Positions 12,026-18,858 of a stretch of 21,332 nt of DNA are shown here, piece by piece. Under the pieces are notes generated by a model, which was not told where the DNA came from, made no database searches, and saw nothing but the letters and a program-made list of their open reading frames with translations. Location of the stretch: positions 1 to 21,332 of the IMG/VR virus record IMGVR_UViG_3300048036_000560; one strand, written 5' to 3'. The stretch is from a virus. The first letter of the stretch is position 1, and each line of letters begins with the position of its first letter. Made by a program: the position numbers and the translations under genes.

Positions 12026-12237
12026 GTTTTTTCTCCATAATCGGCAACCAATTCGTCAACCAAGTCTATAACAAGGTCAACTTCTTCTTGAAGTATTGGC
12101 GCAAGGTCTTTATTATATATGCCAACGACTATCTGTTCTTCAATATTTTCACGATTAGCCTTCCCATTCTTTAGAGGCAAGTGCCATTTATGAAACAGAA
12201 TATCCATTGCCATATTTGAATAATCATTTATTTTCAT
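12022..12237 (-). CDS. small helical protein of unknown function
   Basis: A 71-aa protein starting MKINDYSNMAMDILFHKWHL, ending in an acidic helix (EEVDLVIDLVDELVADYGEK). The ATG at 12237 was chosen because GGAG lies 8 nt upstream and it overlaps the previous stop (ATGA); the in-frame ATG at 12276 has no such site. Not recognised. Confidence 0.72.
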   Translation of the reverse strand: MKINDYSNMAMDILFHKWHLPLKNGKANRENIEEQIVVGIYNKDLAPILQEEVDLVIDLVDELVADYGEKT

Positions 12238-12473
12238 TGAACAATCTCCATTCCAGTAAATCCTTGCTGAGTCCAACCACGATGCCTAGCATGTGCATCA
12301 ATGATATGCGTATATTGTGACATAGGCCACATACCCGCTTTCTGAGCCCATTTCTTCATATCTACCTGAACCATGCAAGACTGCTCACCTTGAAAAGGTA
12401 AAGCTTCAAGGCGATTGATTTCTTCTTCAGCAATATCAAAGCCATTACGGGTTTCTTGAATCCAAGGTTCCAT
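12234..12473 (-). CDS. small protein of unknown function
   Basis: A 79-aa protein: helical N-terminus (DIAEEEINRLEALPF), a central CMVQVDMKKWAQKAGMW, and a His/Arg-rich stretch (HIIDAHARHRGWTQQG). AAGGAG precedes the ATG at 12473, which overlaps the upstream stop as TAATG. Not recognised; no transmembrane segment. Confidence 0.72.
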   Translation of the reverse strand: MEPWIQETRNGFDIAEEEINRLEALPFQGEQSCMVQVDMKKWAQKAGMWPMSQYTHIIDAHARHRGWTQQGFTGMEIVQ

Positions 12474-12673
12474 TACACTGACTCCTTATTTGCAAGAAAT
12501 TGATCTGCCATATCGTCAAAGAACGAATCGAAGTTTTTACCTAACTTTTCGATCCAACCATCAAGAGCCAAATCAGACTCCACATAATCCCATATAACCG
12601 TTCCATCAGGAGTTTGGTTAACATAGTTATTACATGCTTTTTCAAAGGCGGTTACGAATTCAGAATCAAACAT
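12473..12673 (-). CDS. small acidic protein of unknown function
   Basis: A 66-aa acidic protein with aromatic-rich helices (EFVTAFEKACNNYVN; KNFDSFFDDMADQFLAN). AGGAG lies 10 nt before the ATG at 12673, inside the preceding 24-codon frame, whose stop overlaps this start. Highly acidic small phage proteins can be DNA mimics or host inhibitors; nothing specific supports that here. Confidence 0.72.
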   Translation of the reverse strand: MFDSEFVTAFEKACNNYVNQTPDGTVIWDYVESDLALDGWIEKLGKNFDSFFDDMADQFLANKESV

Positions 12674-12747
12674 TATAAGATAGCTCCTACTGCAAAGAAA
12701 AGACCGGCGATTGTCATGCCATTAAGAAGTGTATTGAGGCTAAACAT
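12673..12747 (-). CDS. 24-aa transmembrane microprotein
   Basis: ATG at 12747 overlaps the stop of the upstream gene and its own stop overlaps the next ATG (TAATG at both ends), with AGG 7 nt upstream. The product begins MFSLNTLLNGMTIAGLFFAV and ends GAIL, a single hydrophobic helix. The exact chaining makes a chance frame unlikely. Function unknown. Confidence 0.58.
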   Translation of the reverse strand: MFSLNTLLNGMTIAGLFFAVGAIL

Positions 12748-13004
12748 TAAGCCGCCTCACATACGTTGTTCATGATACGGCTTAAAAACTTTTTAGCTCC
12801 ATCGTCATCAGCAAAACCTTCTTCAGATGCAAAATCCATATCTGAAGAAAGATAACAATCAGAAGCAATACCATAACGCTCTACCCAGTATACACCATCG
12901 GCTGTATCATCTGCGCGGCGTTCGATTTCACCTTCAGCAGTTTGAATACGAAAGTTAAGGCCACCTGAACAAGCAGTTACAAAGTTGATTCCGAAGTTTG
13001 ACAT
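12747..13004 (-). CDS. small acidic protein of unknown function
   Basis: An 85-aa protein with an N-terminal strand pair (FGINFVTACSGGLNFRIQTA), an acidic middle (SSDMDFASEEGFADDDG) and a C-terminal helix (AKKFLSRIMNNVCEAA). AAGGAG precedes the ATG. First gene behind an early promoter with a 17-nt leader. Not recognised. Confidence 0.75.
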   Translation of the reverse strand: MSNFGINFVTACSGGLNFRIQTAEGEIERRADDTADGVYWVERYGIASDCYLSSDMDFASEEGFADDDGAKKFLSRIMNNVCEAA

Positions 13005-13027
13005 TGTTTTCTCCTTTTGATATAACC

Positions 13028-13056
13028 TTTATACAGCATGTAGAAAGCAATGTACA
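13028..13056 (-). promoter_or_regulatory. early promoter, TGTACA family (copy 5)
   Basis: Minus strand: TGTACA (13051-13056), 17-nt spacer TTGCTTTCTACATGCTG, TATAAA (13028-13033). The spacer is identical to that of the promoter at 3361-3389, suggesting recent copying. Flank ATAAACG with upstream A-rich runs. Confidence 0.82.
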
Positions 13057-13115
13057 CGTTTATTTTCACTTTTACGCGCTTTTGTTTTGTTTGTAAACAA
13101 CGGCTTATAATTTTT

Positions 13116-13250
13116 TTATCCGTGCTCAAAACGAGCATATGAAAGTGGTACTGTTTCCTTTTCTTCTTTTTTATATTCTTTATTGGTTTTTACCCAACCC
13201 GTTAAATTATTACCAACAACGTCATCACAAGGATCGTCGCTATCTGCCAT
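13116..13250 (-). CDS. 44-aa charged small protein
   Basis: ATG at 13250, overlapping the end of the LigA-like gene by 11 nt, with GAGG upstream. Product begins MADSDDPCDDVVGNNLTGWV and ends PLSYARFEHG, with a Lys/Glu-rich centre (KEYKKEEKE). It ends 60 nt upstream of the early promoter at 13028-13056. Not recognised. Confidence 0.6.
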   Translation of the reverse strand: MADSDDPCDDVVGNNLTGWVKTNKEYKKEEKETVPLSYARFEHG

Positions 13251-13548
13251 CTTTACCTCTTAAAGCTTGAAGCCCATATTTTACTCTGCTTGGATACTCA
13301 CCTAAAAATGTACCCGCTTCTAACATTTCTTTACTTATACTATCCTTATGAAAATGATCGATCATATCCCAATATTCTAACATTTTCTTTGCTAGTCTAT
13401 CAAAATAGCTATCTGATAATATAGGACGATCCTCTTCATAGTAAGCGTATGCTGCCATAAGATACCAAGGCACCGTCATATTTAAATTGTCATCAATTAC
13501 GTCTCCACAATCTTTATCAAATAACTGATTATTTTTACGTGCGGCCAT
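13240..13548 (-). CDS. NAD-dependent DNA ligase Ia-domain-like small protein
   Basis: A 102-aa protein. Residues 36-52 (YYEEDRPILSDSYFDRL) match the YY..D.P.ISD..YD.L motif of the N-terminal Ia domain of NAD-dependent DNA ligase (LigA), which binds the NMN part of NAD. The adenylation domain with KxDG is absent, so it cannot ligate alone. Similar free-standing proteins occur in marine T4-like phages. It may bind NAD or NMN, or use the fold differently; both are inference. The ATG at 13548 overlaps the metallopeptidase gene by 14 nt with a GGAGG nearby. Confidence 0.75.
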   Translation of the reverse strand: MAARKNNQLFDKDCGDVIDDNLNMTVPWYLMAAYAYYEEDRPILSDSYFDRLAKKMLEYWDMIDHFHKDSISKEMLEAGTFLGEYPSRVKYGLQALRGKDGR

Positions 13549-13906
13549 AGTAAGCCTCCGTTAGTTGTTTCTCTTTTGCAAGCGCTTCGATTTCATGCGG
13601 CCTTTCATCATACGGAAGATCGTAATTCATCTCTTCTTTATAGAGATATTGTTTGACATGAACGAGTTCATGCAAAAGTGTTGTTACGATTTCTTTCTGG
13701 GGAAGGGTTGTGTCAAAGCGAATCGTGAAGTCACGATCGTCTTCATACATGCAGTCGCCATATACTCCTCTATTGCGCGTTGCAATAATATTTATATAAA
13801 CGTGTTTATGACGTGGAAATAATTTTTTTCGGCCAAACTCTAGTACGTCGCAGATTAAATCTTGAAACTTAACAGAGCGTATATTTTGAAATTCTATCAT
13901 CATCAT
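13535..13906 (-). CDS. HExxH zinc metallopeptidase-like protein (SprT-like)
   Basis: A 123-aa protein. HELVHVKQ at 79-86 gives the zinc motif H79-E80-x2-H83, and DERPHEIEALA supplies a likely third ligand Glu (E105, ExxA). Size and order (strands, then HExxH helix, then E helix) fit SprT-like or small minigluzincin-type peptidases. No signal peptide. Substrate unknown; it may process a phage or host protein. The start is MMM at 13906-13898; the predicted transcription start of the upstream promoter falls on the first A, so the mRNA may be leaderless. No Shine-Dalgarno is visible. Confidence 0.82.
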   Translation of the reverse strand: MMMIEFQNIRSVKFQDLICDVLEFGRKKLFPRHKHVYINIIATRNRGVYGDCMYEDDRDFTIRFDTTLPQKEIVTTLLHELVHVKQYLYKEEMNYDLPYDERPHEIEALAKEKQLTEAYYGRT

Positions 13907-13912
13907 AATCAG

Positions 13913-13941
13913 ATCTTACAACGTCTGAAAAGTAATGTACA
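13913..13941 (-). promoter_or_regulatory. early promoter, TGTACA family (copy 6), apparently leaderless
   Basis: Minus strand: TGTACA (13936-13941), 17 nt, TAAGAT (13913-13918) preceded by TTG. Counting seven bases from the -10 box puts +1 at 13906, which is the A of the metallopeptidase ATG. All other members leave 16-23 nt and a Shine-Dalgarno. Confidence 0.72.
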
Positions 13942-13950
13942 CGGCTAATT

Positions 13951-14547
13951 TTAATTTTTTGTTCTTATTTCAACATTTTCTGGAAGTTTAACCTTTGCAT
14001 CAGCATGCTTATGATAAAGTACAAATTGAGTATCTGGAAATTCTCTAAACATTGAAGGCCAAATTGGTCGCCAATTATTCATTAATCTAAGGTTATTAGT
14101 ATTTCCTCTATCTGAATTAAGAACCAAATCAGTGAAACTTCTAGCAGTAAAATCAAATATAGAATCAAATCCATACATATGGATCTCAGTCGCTTTTAGT
14201 TTATTAGCAACCCAGTGCGTTGCAAAATGACCACAATTAAAGTCAGTGTAATTTTTACAATATTTTGGTAACACAGTATAAAATTCTTTGATCTGAGGTG
14301 AATATTTCATGTACCATGCAGGATTCATTTCACTCCACTTCTTTGGTCTAAAACCACACACCCATTCGCCCGGAACCGTAACGCTTTCTTCATGGATAGC
14401 TTTGCACATTTTAAAATCTACAATAGCTGTTGCATAAACATTATTAACCATAAACGGAGGAATATTGCAAGTAATCTTTAAACCTTTAGAGGGCTTGTAC
14501 ATTGAAGCCATATCTCCGTTACCAATTACATGAGCGACTTTACTCAT
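13951..14547 (-). CDS. GT29/sialyltransferase-like or DUF115-like glycosyltransferase
   Basis: A 198-aa protein, last gene of the glycosyltransferase operon. VAHVIGNGDMASMY (4-17) resembles the sialyl-motif-L start (VVGNG) of GT29-like folds; TCNIPPF, then ATAIVDFKMCKAIHEES, and ATEIHMYGFDSIFDF (about 119-133) resemble the S-motif strand. A similar architecture is seen in the gene at 17037-17552. Probably transfers a sugar from a nucleotide donor to a glycan. The acceptor is unknown. AAGGAAA precedes the ATG, which overlaps the upstream stop by 8 nt. Confidence 0.68.
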   Translation of the reverse strand: MSKVAHVIGNGDMASMYKPSKGLKITCNIPPFMVNNVYATAIVDFKMCKAIHEESVTVPGEWVCGFRPKKWSEMNPAWYMKYSPQIKEFYTVLPKYCKNYTDFNCGHFATHWVANKLKATEIHMYGFDSIFDFTARSFTDLVLNSDRGNTNNLRLMNNWRPIWPSMFREFPDTQFVLYHKHADAKVKLPENVEIRTKN

Positions 14548-15175
14548 TCATTTGTTTCCTTATTTCATCATTACCTTTTTGACCAGTCCAATGCATAACG
14601 CTAATTTGTTTAGGCTGCGATCCGTCTATAAGATCGAGTCGAAGCGTATTATATTTTTTTGGAAGATCTTTAATATGTATAAACTTCTGCATGTCATCTA
14701 ACATGGCGTGTAATACTTCCTGATCACCTCTTTCTGGTCTATAGGCTATTTCAGTTGCCCAACGCGCTAATATAGTAGGAGTTCCTTCATATACAACAAC
14801 TCCCGAGTTATACCATTTGCCTCCACGCCGAGATGTCCAAGGAGTATCTTCTGCCATGCATATTTTATTTTTTTCTGTTTGATCAAATATATCTTCTATA
14901 TTTTTTCTTATTTCACAGTCTGTATCAAGCCAACAAACTTTATCTGCCACGAGTGTACTTTTCATCATCGCTGATGGCTTCTTAAACCAACCCTTATCAC
15001 TACTTTTTAAGGGCACACTTAATTCTGGATATGGGTTATCTTTCATTCCAAAATCGTATATCATTAACTCGGCATTAGGATTATGCTTTTTAAAGTTTTC
15101 TACAAACCATGGCAATTGCCATTGCGTATTAGTATCACAACCGGTGATAAAAAGATTAGATAATTTTGTATTCAT
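14540..15175 (-). CDS. GT8-like glycosyltransferase (DxD)
   Basis: A 211-aa GT-A-fold protein. FITGCDTNTQWQLPWFVENF begins the Rossmann-like half; DKVCWLDTDCEIRKNIEDIF carries the metal-binding DxD (D84, D86); KWYNSGVVVYEG and DQEVLH are typical acceptor-side motifs; the end VMHWTGQKG provides the usual H..G. Likely uses UDP-sugar with Mn2+. The start at 15175 was chosen by the weak GGA and by homology to the family start; GTG 15205 and ATG 15196 are in frame. Overlaps the GT25 gene by 20 nt. Paralogue-like to 18855-19640. Confidence 0.8.
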   Translation of the reverse strand: MNTKLSNLFITGCDTNTQWQLPWFVENFKKHNPNAELMIYDFGMKDNPYPELSVPLKSSDKGWFKKPSAMMKSTLVADKVCWLDTDCEIRKNIEDIFDQTEKNKICMAEDTPWTSRRGGKWYNSGVVVYEGTPTILARWATEIAYRPERGDQEVLHAMLDDMQKFIHIKDLPKKYNTLRLDLIDGSQPKQISVMHWTGQKGNDEIRKQMNE

Positions 15176-15800
15176 TGTTGTATCCGTGTTTAGCATAACA
15201 GCCACGCTCTGATTGAATAGTGGTAAAGCTTTCTCTTACTTCTACAGGCCATGGATAGTATTCTTGCAAAAATGGAAATCTTCTTATATCTAAGAATAAA
15301 TCAGTAGGGCATGCAGAATTTTTAGATTCAGTTACTAATAAACTCGCTCCCTTTGGCGTTATTCTATATGCGTGTGCTCCAGGGAAATATTCTTTTGAAG
15401 TTAAAGTATTTACACCAATAGTAGAAGGTGTAACGAATTTTCCGTATGAAGGTTTTCCTAAACTTATGCAACCCAAATAATTAAGTGTTTTTGGAATATC
15501 GTTAACTATTACTGCATCATGTTCAAATATTTGATATTCTTCTCCAGATTCTTTACACTGTTCCCATAATGAATAGTGTGAAAGAAAGGCTGCTATACAA
15601 TTATCTTTTCTAGAATATATTTCTTTAAAATATAAAGGCAATCCTAATTCATGCATTCTAGCATATACGTCAGTATTTTTAGGAGTTATAGCATCAAAAT
15701 ATTCTATATCAACGCCATGCCTATTTCCAGATCTTATGCATTTTTTTGCAGCCTGGATTGATTCAGGTAAATCTTTTATCGCTATAACAAAACTTTTCAT
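15156..15800 (-). CDS. GT25-family (LPS-type) glycosyltransferase
   Basis: A 214-aa protein starting MKSFVIAIKDLPES, with IAAFLSHYSLWEQC (69-82) in the place of the family's GCxxSH block, and IFEHDAVIVND (91-101) containing the ExD metal/donor site. HAYRITPKGASLLV is the usual C-terminal motif. Members transfer galactose or related sugars to lipooligosaccharide in bacteria. The substrate here is unknown. The stop of the next upstream gene overlaps this ATG (ATGA). One of three GT25 copies in the operon. Confidence 0.85.
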   Translation of the reverse strand: MKSFVIAIKDLPESIQAAKKCIRSGNRHGVDIEYFDAITPKNTDVYARMHELGLPLYFKEIYSRKDNCIAAFLSHYSLWEQCKESGEEYQIFEHDAVIVNDIPKTLNYLGCISLGKPSYGKFVTPSTIGVNTLTSKEYFPGAHAYRITPKGASLLVTESKNSACPTDLFLDIRRFPFLQEYYPWPVEVRESFTTIQSERGCYAKHGYNNEYKII

Positions 15801-16486
15801 GATGTAGTTGTACTTCTTAATTTTTGAACAGTAGTATAGAAATTTCTACTAACACCTAAACCCGTAACTAGTTGTCTACACATAATCGCATCGTTCGGCC
15901 ATAGGCCAAATTCTTTTACTAGTTTAAGCATCTGCTTAGCTCCAGCAGGCGTAATTATATATGCGCTATTTCCAGCCAGCCCCTGAGGAATATTTTGTGA
16001 ATCAATCCATGGTACGAGTTGTTGTTCTTGTTTATTTTCTAGAATTTTATTATAATACACTTTGGCCAGTCTTGTACACCCCAATGGGTTATTAATTCCT
16101 AAGATATTAAACTTTTTTGATATAGTTATATCAAGCTTTGTAGTAAAACACGCATCGTGTTCTAATATTAGGGCCGTCTTATTATCGCTTGCAACCTTAT
16201 TCCATAATGTCCAATGACTTAAAGCACATGCTATTCTTGCCTGAGGATTAACTGTTTTATATGCAGACTTAGTAAGACCTGTAGCAAAATCAGAAACTTG
16301 ACCAGACCATGGGTAATTCCATTCAATATTATGGCGTTTCATTAAATCTTTATTTCGCTCAGGAATAATAGCGTTAAACTTTGTTATCTCAAAGTCATTT
16401 TGAACTACCTTAGAACTCTCGCATAATTTTTTATAACCGAGTTCTGAGATACTATGATCTTTTATTACTATAGCATACGTTTTCAT
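15797..16486 (-). CDS. GT25-family glycosyltransferase, second copy
   Basis: A 229-aa protein: MKTYAIVIKDHSISELGYKK, then ARIACALSHWTLWNKV (83-98) and ALILEHDACFTT (105-116, ExD site), then GNSAYIITPAGAKQMLKLV. Same architecture as the neighbour at 15156-15800, so a tandem paralogue that has diverged, consistent with different acceptor or donor preference. Extra insert around residues 48-82 (DLMKRHNIEWNYPWSGQV). Overlaps both neighbours by 4 nt. Confidence 0.84.
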   Translation of the reverse strand: MKTYAIVIKDHSISELGYKKLCESSKVVQNDFEITKFNAIIPERNKDLMKRHNIEWNYPWSGQVSDFATGLTKSAYKTVNPQARIACALSHWTLWNKVASDNKTALILEHDACFTTKLDITISKKFNILGINNPLGCTRLAKVYYNKILENKQEQQLVPWIDSQNIPQGLAGNSAYIITPAGAKQMLKLVKEFGLWPNDAIMCRQLVTGLGVSRNFYTTVQKLRSTTTS

Positions 16487-17037
16487 TTTTCAATTACAAA
16501 TAGATAGTTGACAGGATTTTTATGTTTATTTTTATTAAATGGCAACCAACGTTCTTCAATAATATTACCTTCAATAAACTGACTAATTTTTTCTTTCCAC
16601 CATTCTGGCTGCTCCTGAATTAAATGCGCATTACGCCCATCTGGCAAGATAAGTTTAGCTTTAGAAGTATGAATATTTAAGAAAGATATTTTTTTAAATT
16701 TATCGTTTATTAATTTTAAAGTGTCATCAATAAAATCTGGTTCAATATGTTCTAAAACATCTAATGATATTAGCATATCAAATACGCCTTGCGGTAAGAC
16801 TTCATATGTTTTAACACAGGGGTCATAACCAGTTGCATCTTTTAAATTATATTTTTTTTCTAAATACTTATGAACACCACCTTGACCGCAACCAAAATCA
16901 ATTAAAGTTTCAACATTATATCTTTTTATTAATTCCGGTATATTATGAACCTTCGGTGAAGATAATCTAGAATTAGCACCCCAATTACTTTTTTTATGTA
17001 TGTTTGATAGTTGCTTTTTATAATTTTCTGTAATCAT
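16483..17037 (-). CDS. class I SAM-dependent methyltransferase
   Basis: A 184-aa protein. LIDFGCGQGGVHKYLEKKY (45-63) is the SAM-binding motif I; GYDPCVKTYEVL follows with the acidic D; FDMLISLDVLEHIEPDFI is the motif IV-like block of small-molecule methyltransferases (Methyltransf_23 type). Probably methylates a sugar or glycan end in this glycosylation operon. Start ATG at 17037, with GGAAG 8 nt upstream and overlapping the previous stop; a TTG at 17052 is less likely. Confidence 0.82.
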   Translation of the reverse strand: MITENYKKQLSNIHKKSNWGANSRLSSPKVHNIPELIKRYNVETLIDFGCGQGGVHKYLEKKYNLKDATGYDPCVKTYEVLPQGVFDMLISLDVLEHIEPDFIDDTLKLINDKFKKISFLNIHTSKAKLILPDGRNAHLIQEQPEWWKEKISQFIEGNIIEERWLPFNKNKHKNPVNYLFVIEK

Positions 17038-17552
17038 TAATAATGCTTCCAATTATTTTGTTGAACTAATTCTAAACAAAAAGCTTTTTCTTGTTGATAA
17101 TTATGGTGCTCATTTTCTGCAGTCGACTTTCTAGTTTTCTTAATTAAAGAAGGTGTTTCTTTCCAGTCAAATCCATATATGTGTACATCTTTTATTTCTA
17201 GATAATCAAGCAAATATAATATTCGAATACCGTTTGAAGGCTTTTTACTTAGATTTTTCCTTAAGTTAGATAATAGATCATCCGTATAACGAAAAAAATC
17301 AAACCTTGAATCTTTTACTTTTCCTATTAAAATTTTATATTCAACTTCTTTAATTTTTTGCGGAATATTTGTACATATACAATCTTTTCTAGATCCAGTA
17401 TATTTCGTGTGATTTAAATCGATCCAATTAAATCTTATAGTAGGCCGCGAATCAATTTCATGGGCTAATGGTGTTTTTCGTAATATTGATTTTGCATTTC
17501 CTACTACAGATACTCCATCTGCAAATAGTGTTTTTAAATCTTCGGGTTTCAT
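17037..17552 (-). CDS. GT29/sialyltransferase-like glycosyltransferase
   Basis: A 171-aa protein. GVSVVGNAKSILRK (13-26) fits sialyl motif L, PTIRFNW (37-43) the following RFN, KDVHIYGFDWKETP (about 130-143) the S-motif region, and ENEHHNYQQEKAFC the terminal H...E motif seen in CAZy GT29. Residue positions by eye. Probably transfers sialic-acid-like or related sugars from CMP donors; donor unproven. Short for the family. 4-nt overlap with the previous gene. Confidence 0.7.
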   Translation of the reverse strand: MKPEDLKTLFADGVSVVGNAKSILRKTPLAHEIDSRPTIRFNWIDLNHTKYTGSRKDCICTNIPQKIKEVEYKILIGKVKDSRFDFFRYTDDLLSNLRKNLSKKPSNGIRILYLLDYLEIKDVHIYGFDWKETPSLIKKTRKSTAENEHHNYQQEKAFCLELVQQNNWKHY

Positions 17553-18169
17553 TTTTTTTCTATTTTAAAAATATAGCTATCATCCTGATTTGACATCTTC
17601 CGAAAGTCAAGTCTTGTTACATTATGTTTTTTAATTTCAGATAAGAATGGCATGAATTTAAACATATTATATTTTTCAGGTCGGTCCTTTAACCATTTAT
17701 TTTCCATTTCTTTTGTAGTAAGAATATCAATTGGCCATGCATCTTCAACATAATAAACTCCGTCTTCTTTAAGGAGCGGGAAAAAATTATTAAATGTTTT
17801 AAGATTTGCTTCCGGGGTGTGTAGCCCATCATCAATAATAACATCAAACTTAATATCACCAAAATGCTGAATAATTTTTTTAGTAAGATTTTCTTGTGTG
17901 CTATCAGCTTTCATCCAATGTACACGATCTCGCTTGAGCACCGGTATATCTTTTTCAGATACACGAGTAAATATATCAACTCCATAAATTTGTGCATTAG
18001 GAAGATAATCATGAAAGGCTTCTAAACTAGTTCCTTTCCATATTCCAATTTCTAAAATATTAATTTCTTTTTCTCTTAACGACAAAAGGTGCGCTTCATA
18101 TTCTTTTACATAATTATGCTGTAAGGTACTTTTATCACAGTTGTATTTTTTAAATAATTTATCTAACAT
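17549..18169 (-). CDS. SAM-dependent sugar O-methyltransferase-like protein
   Basis: A 206-aa protein. INILEIGIWKGTSLEAFHDY (36-55) is motif I; IYGVDIF gives the acidic SAM ribose contact; FDVIIDDGLHTPEANLKTF (108-126) has the DDGxH metal-site pattern of MycE/ElmMII-type sugar O-methyltransferases, which need Mg2+. KEDGVYYVEDAW (about 134-145) completes the core. Fits a glycan-capping role. Starts with a TAATG overlap. Confidence 0.82.
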   Translation of the reverse strand: MLDKLFKKYNCDKSTLQHNYVKEYEAHLLSLREKEINILEIGIWKGTSLEAFHDYLPNAQIYGVDIFTRVSEKDIPVLKRDRVHWMKADSTQENLTKKIIQHFGDIKFDVIIDDGLHTPEANLKTFNNFFPLLKEDGVYYVEDAWPIDILTTKEMENKWLKDRPEKYNMFKFMPFLSEIKKHNVTRLDFRKMSNQDDSYIFKIEKK

Positions 18170-18858
18170 TATATTACTCCAATAGATGCAACAATATGAT
18201 CACACATTACACTTTGCGGTGCCTGTAAATATAGATTTCCTTCTCCAATATGAGCGCTTCTTACTCTATCAGCAAAACCTACACCATCTCTTTCTATATA
18301 TTCAACCATTTTTTGGGCGGCTTTTGGGCCTACAATATACCCTGCAGTAGCATTCATGCCAGAAAGAGGATGTTTTATAATACCTGTTTTCTTATCCCAA
18401 TCATGATCATAATGTCTATTCGGTTCGTATTTTTTCATTTTATTAGCGCGACTGCATTGATATAAATTTTTAGAATTCCATTGATTTTTAGTACAAGATA
18501 TTTGAATTATCCCATCATCTATAGGATCGGGTGGTTGTCCTATAAAGTAAGCATCATGTTCAAGTATCATAACAGCTTCATCAAATTTTACTGCATGTCT
18601 ATATAATTTAAAATGAGTTATACCATTGGCAATTCTTGTACAAGGTGCCGTTTTATTTGCAAAATCGGTCATATGAGATTTTACTGGTTTATATTTTAAA
18701 TTAATATTTAAATCTTTTACAGCAGAATCAATATCTTCGTGCCATACAGAGGGATATAACTCTAAATCAATATTATACTTATAAGACGACTTGAGACAGC
18801 GGTCAGCCGCATTCTTAGATTGTGAAATTTGTTCAGTATATACACAGACCGCTTTCAT
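18169..18858 (-). CDS. GT25-family glycosyltransferase, third copy
   Basis: A 229-aa protein: MKAVCVYTEQISQSKNAADR, CTRIANGITHFKLYRHAV in the SH-block position, AVMILEHDAYFIG (95-107) with the ExD site, and NATAGYIVGPKAAQKMVEYI at the C-terminal motif. The SH block is altered to TH. More diverged than the other two copies. Coupled by ATGA to the GT8-like gene upstream. Confidence 0.8.
   Translation of the reverse strand: MKAVCVYTEQISQSKNAADRCLKSSYKYNIDLELYPSVWHEDIDSAVKDLNINLKYKPVKSHMTDFANKTAPCTRIANGITHFKLYRHAVKFDEAVMILEHDAYFIGQPPDPIDDGIIQISCTKNQWNSKNLYQCSRANKMKKYEPNRHYDHDWDKKTGIIKHPLSGMNATAGYIVGPKAAQKMVEYIERDGVGFADRVRSAHIGEGNLYLQAPQSVMCDHIVASIGVI

Noticed and set aside
13789-13796. TATAAATA inside the metallopeptidase gene
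   Set aside because: The next gene starts about 240 nt downstream and about five such octamers are expected by chance in this AT-rich window.
17900-17950. GTGTACATT on the minus strand inside the 17549-18169 gene
   Set aside because: No -10 box lies 17 nt downstream (it reads GCACAC), so it is coding sequence and not a promoter.
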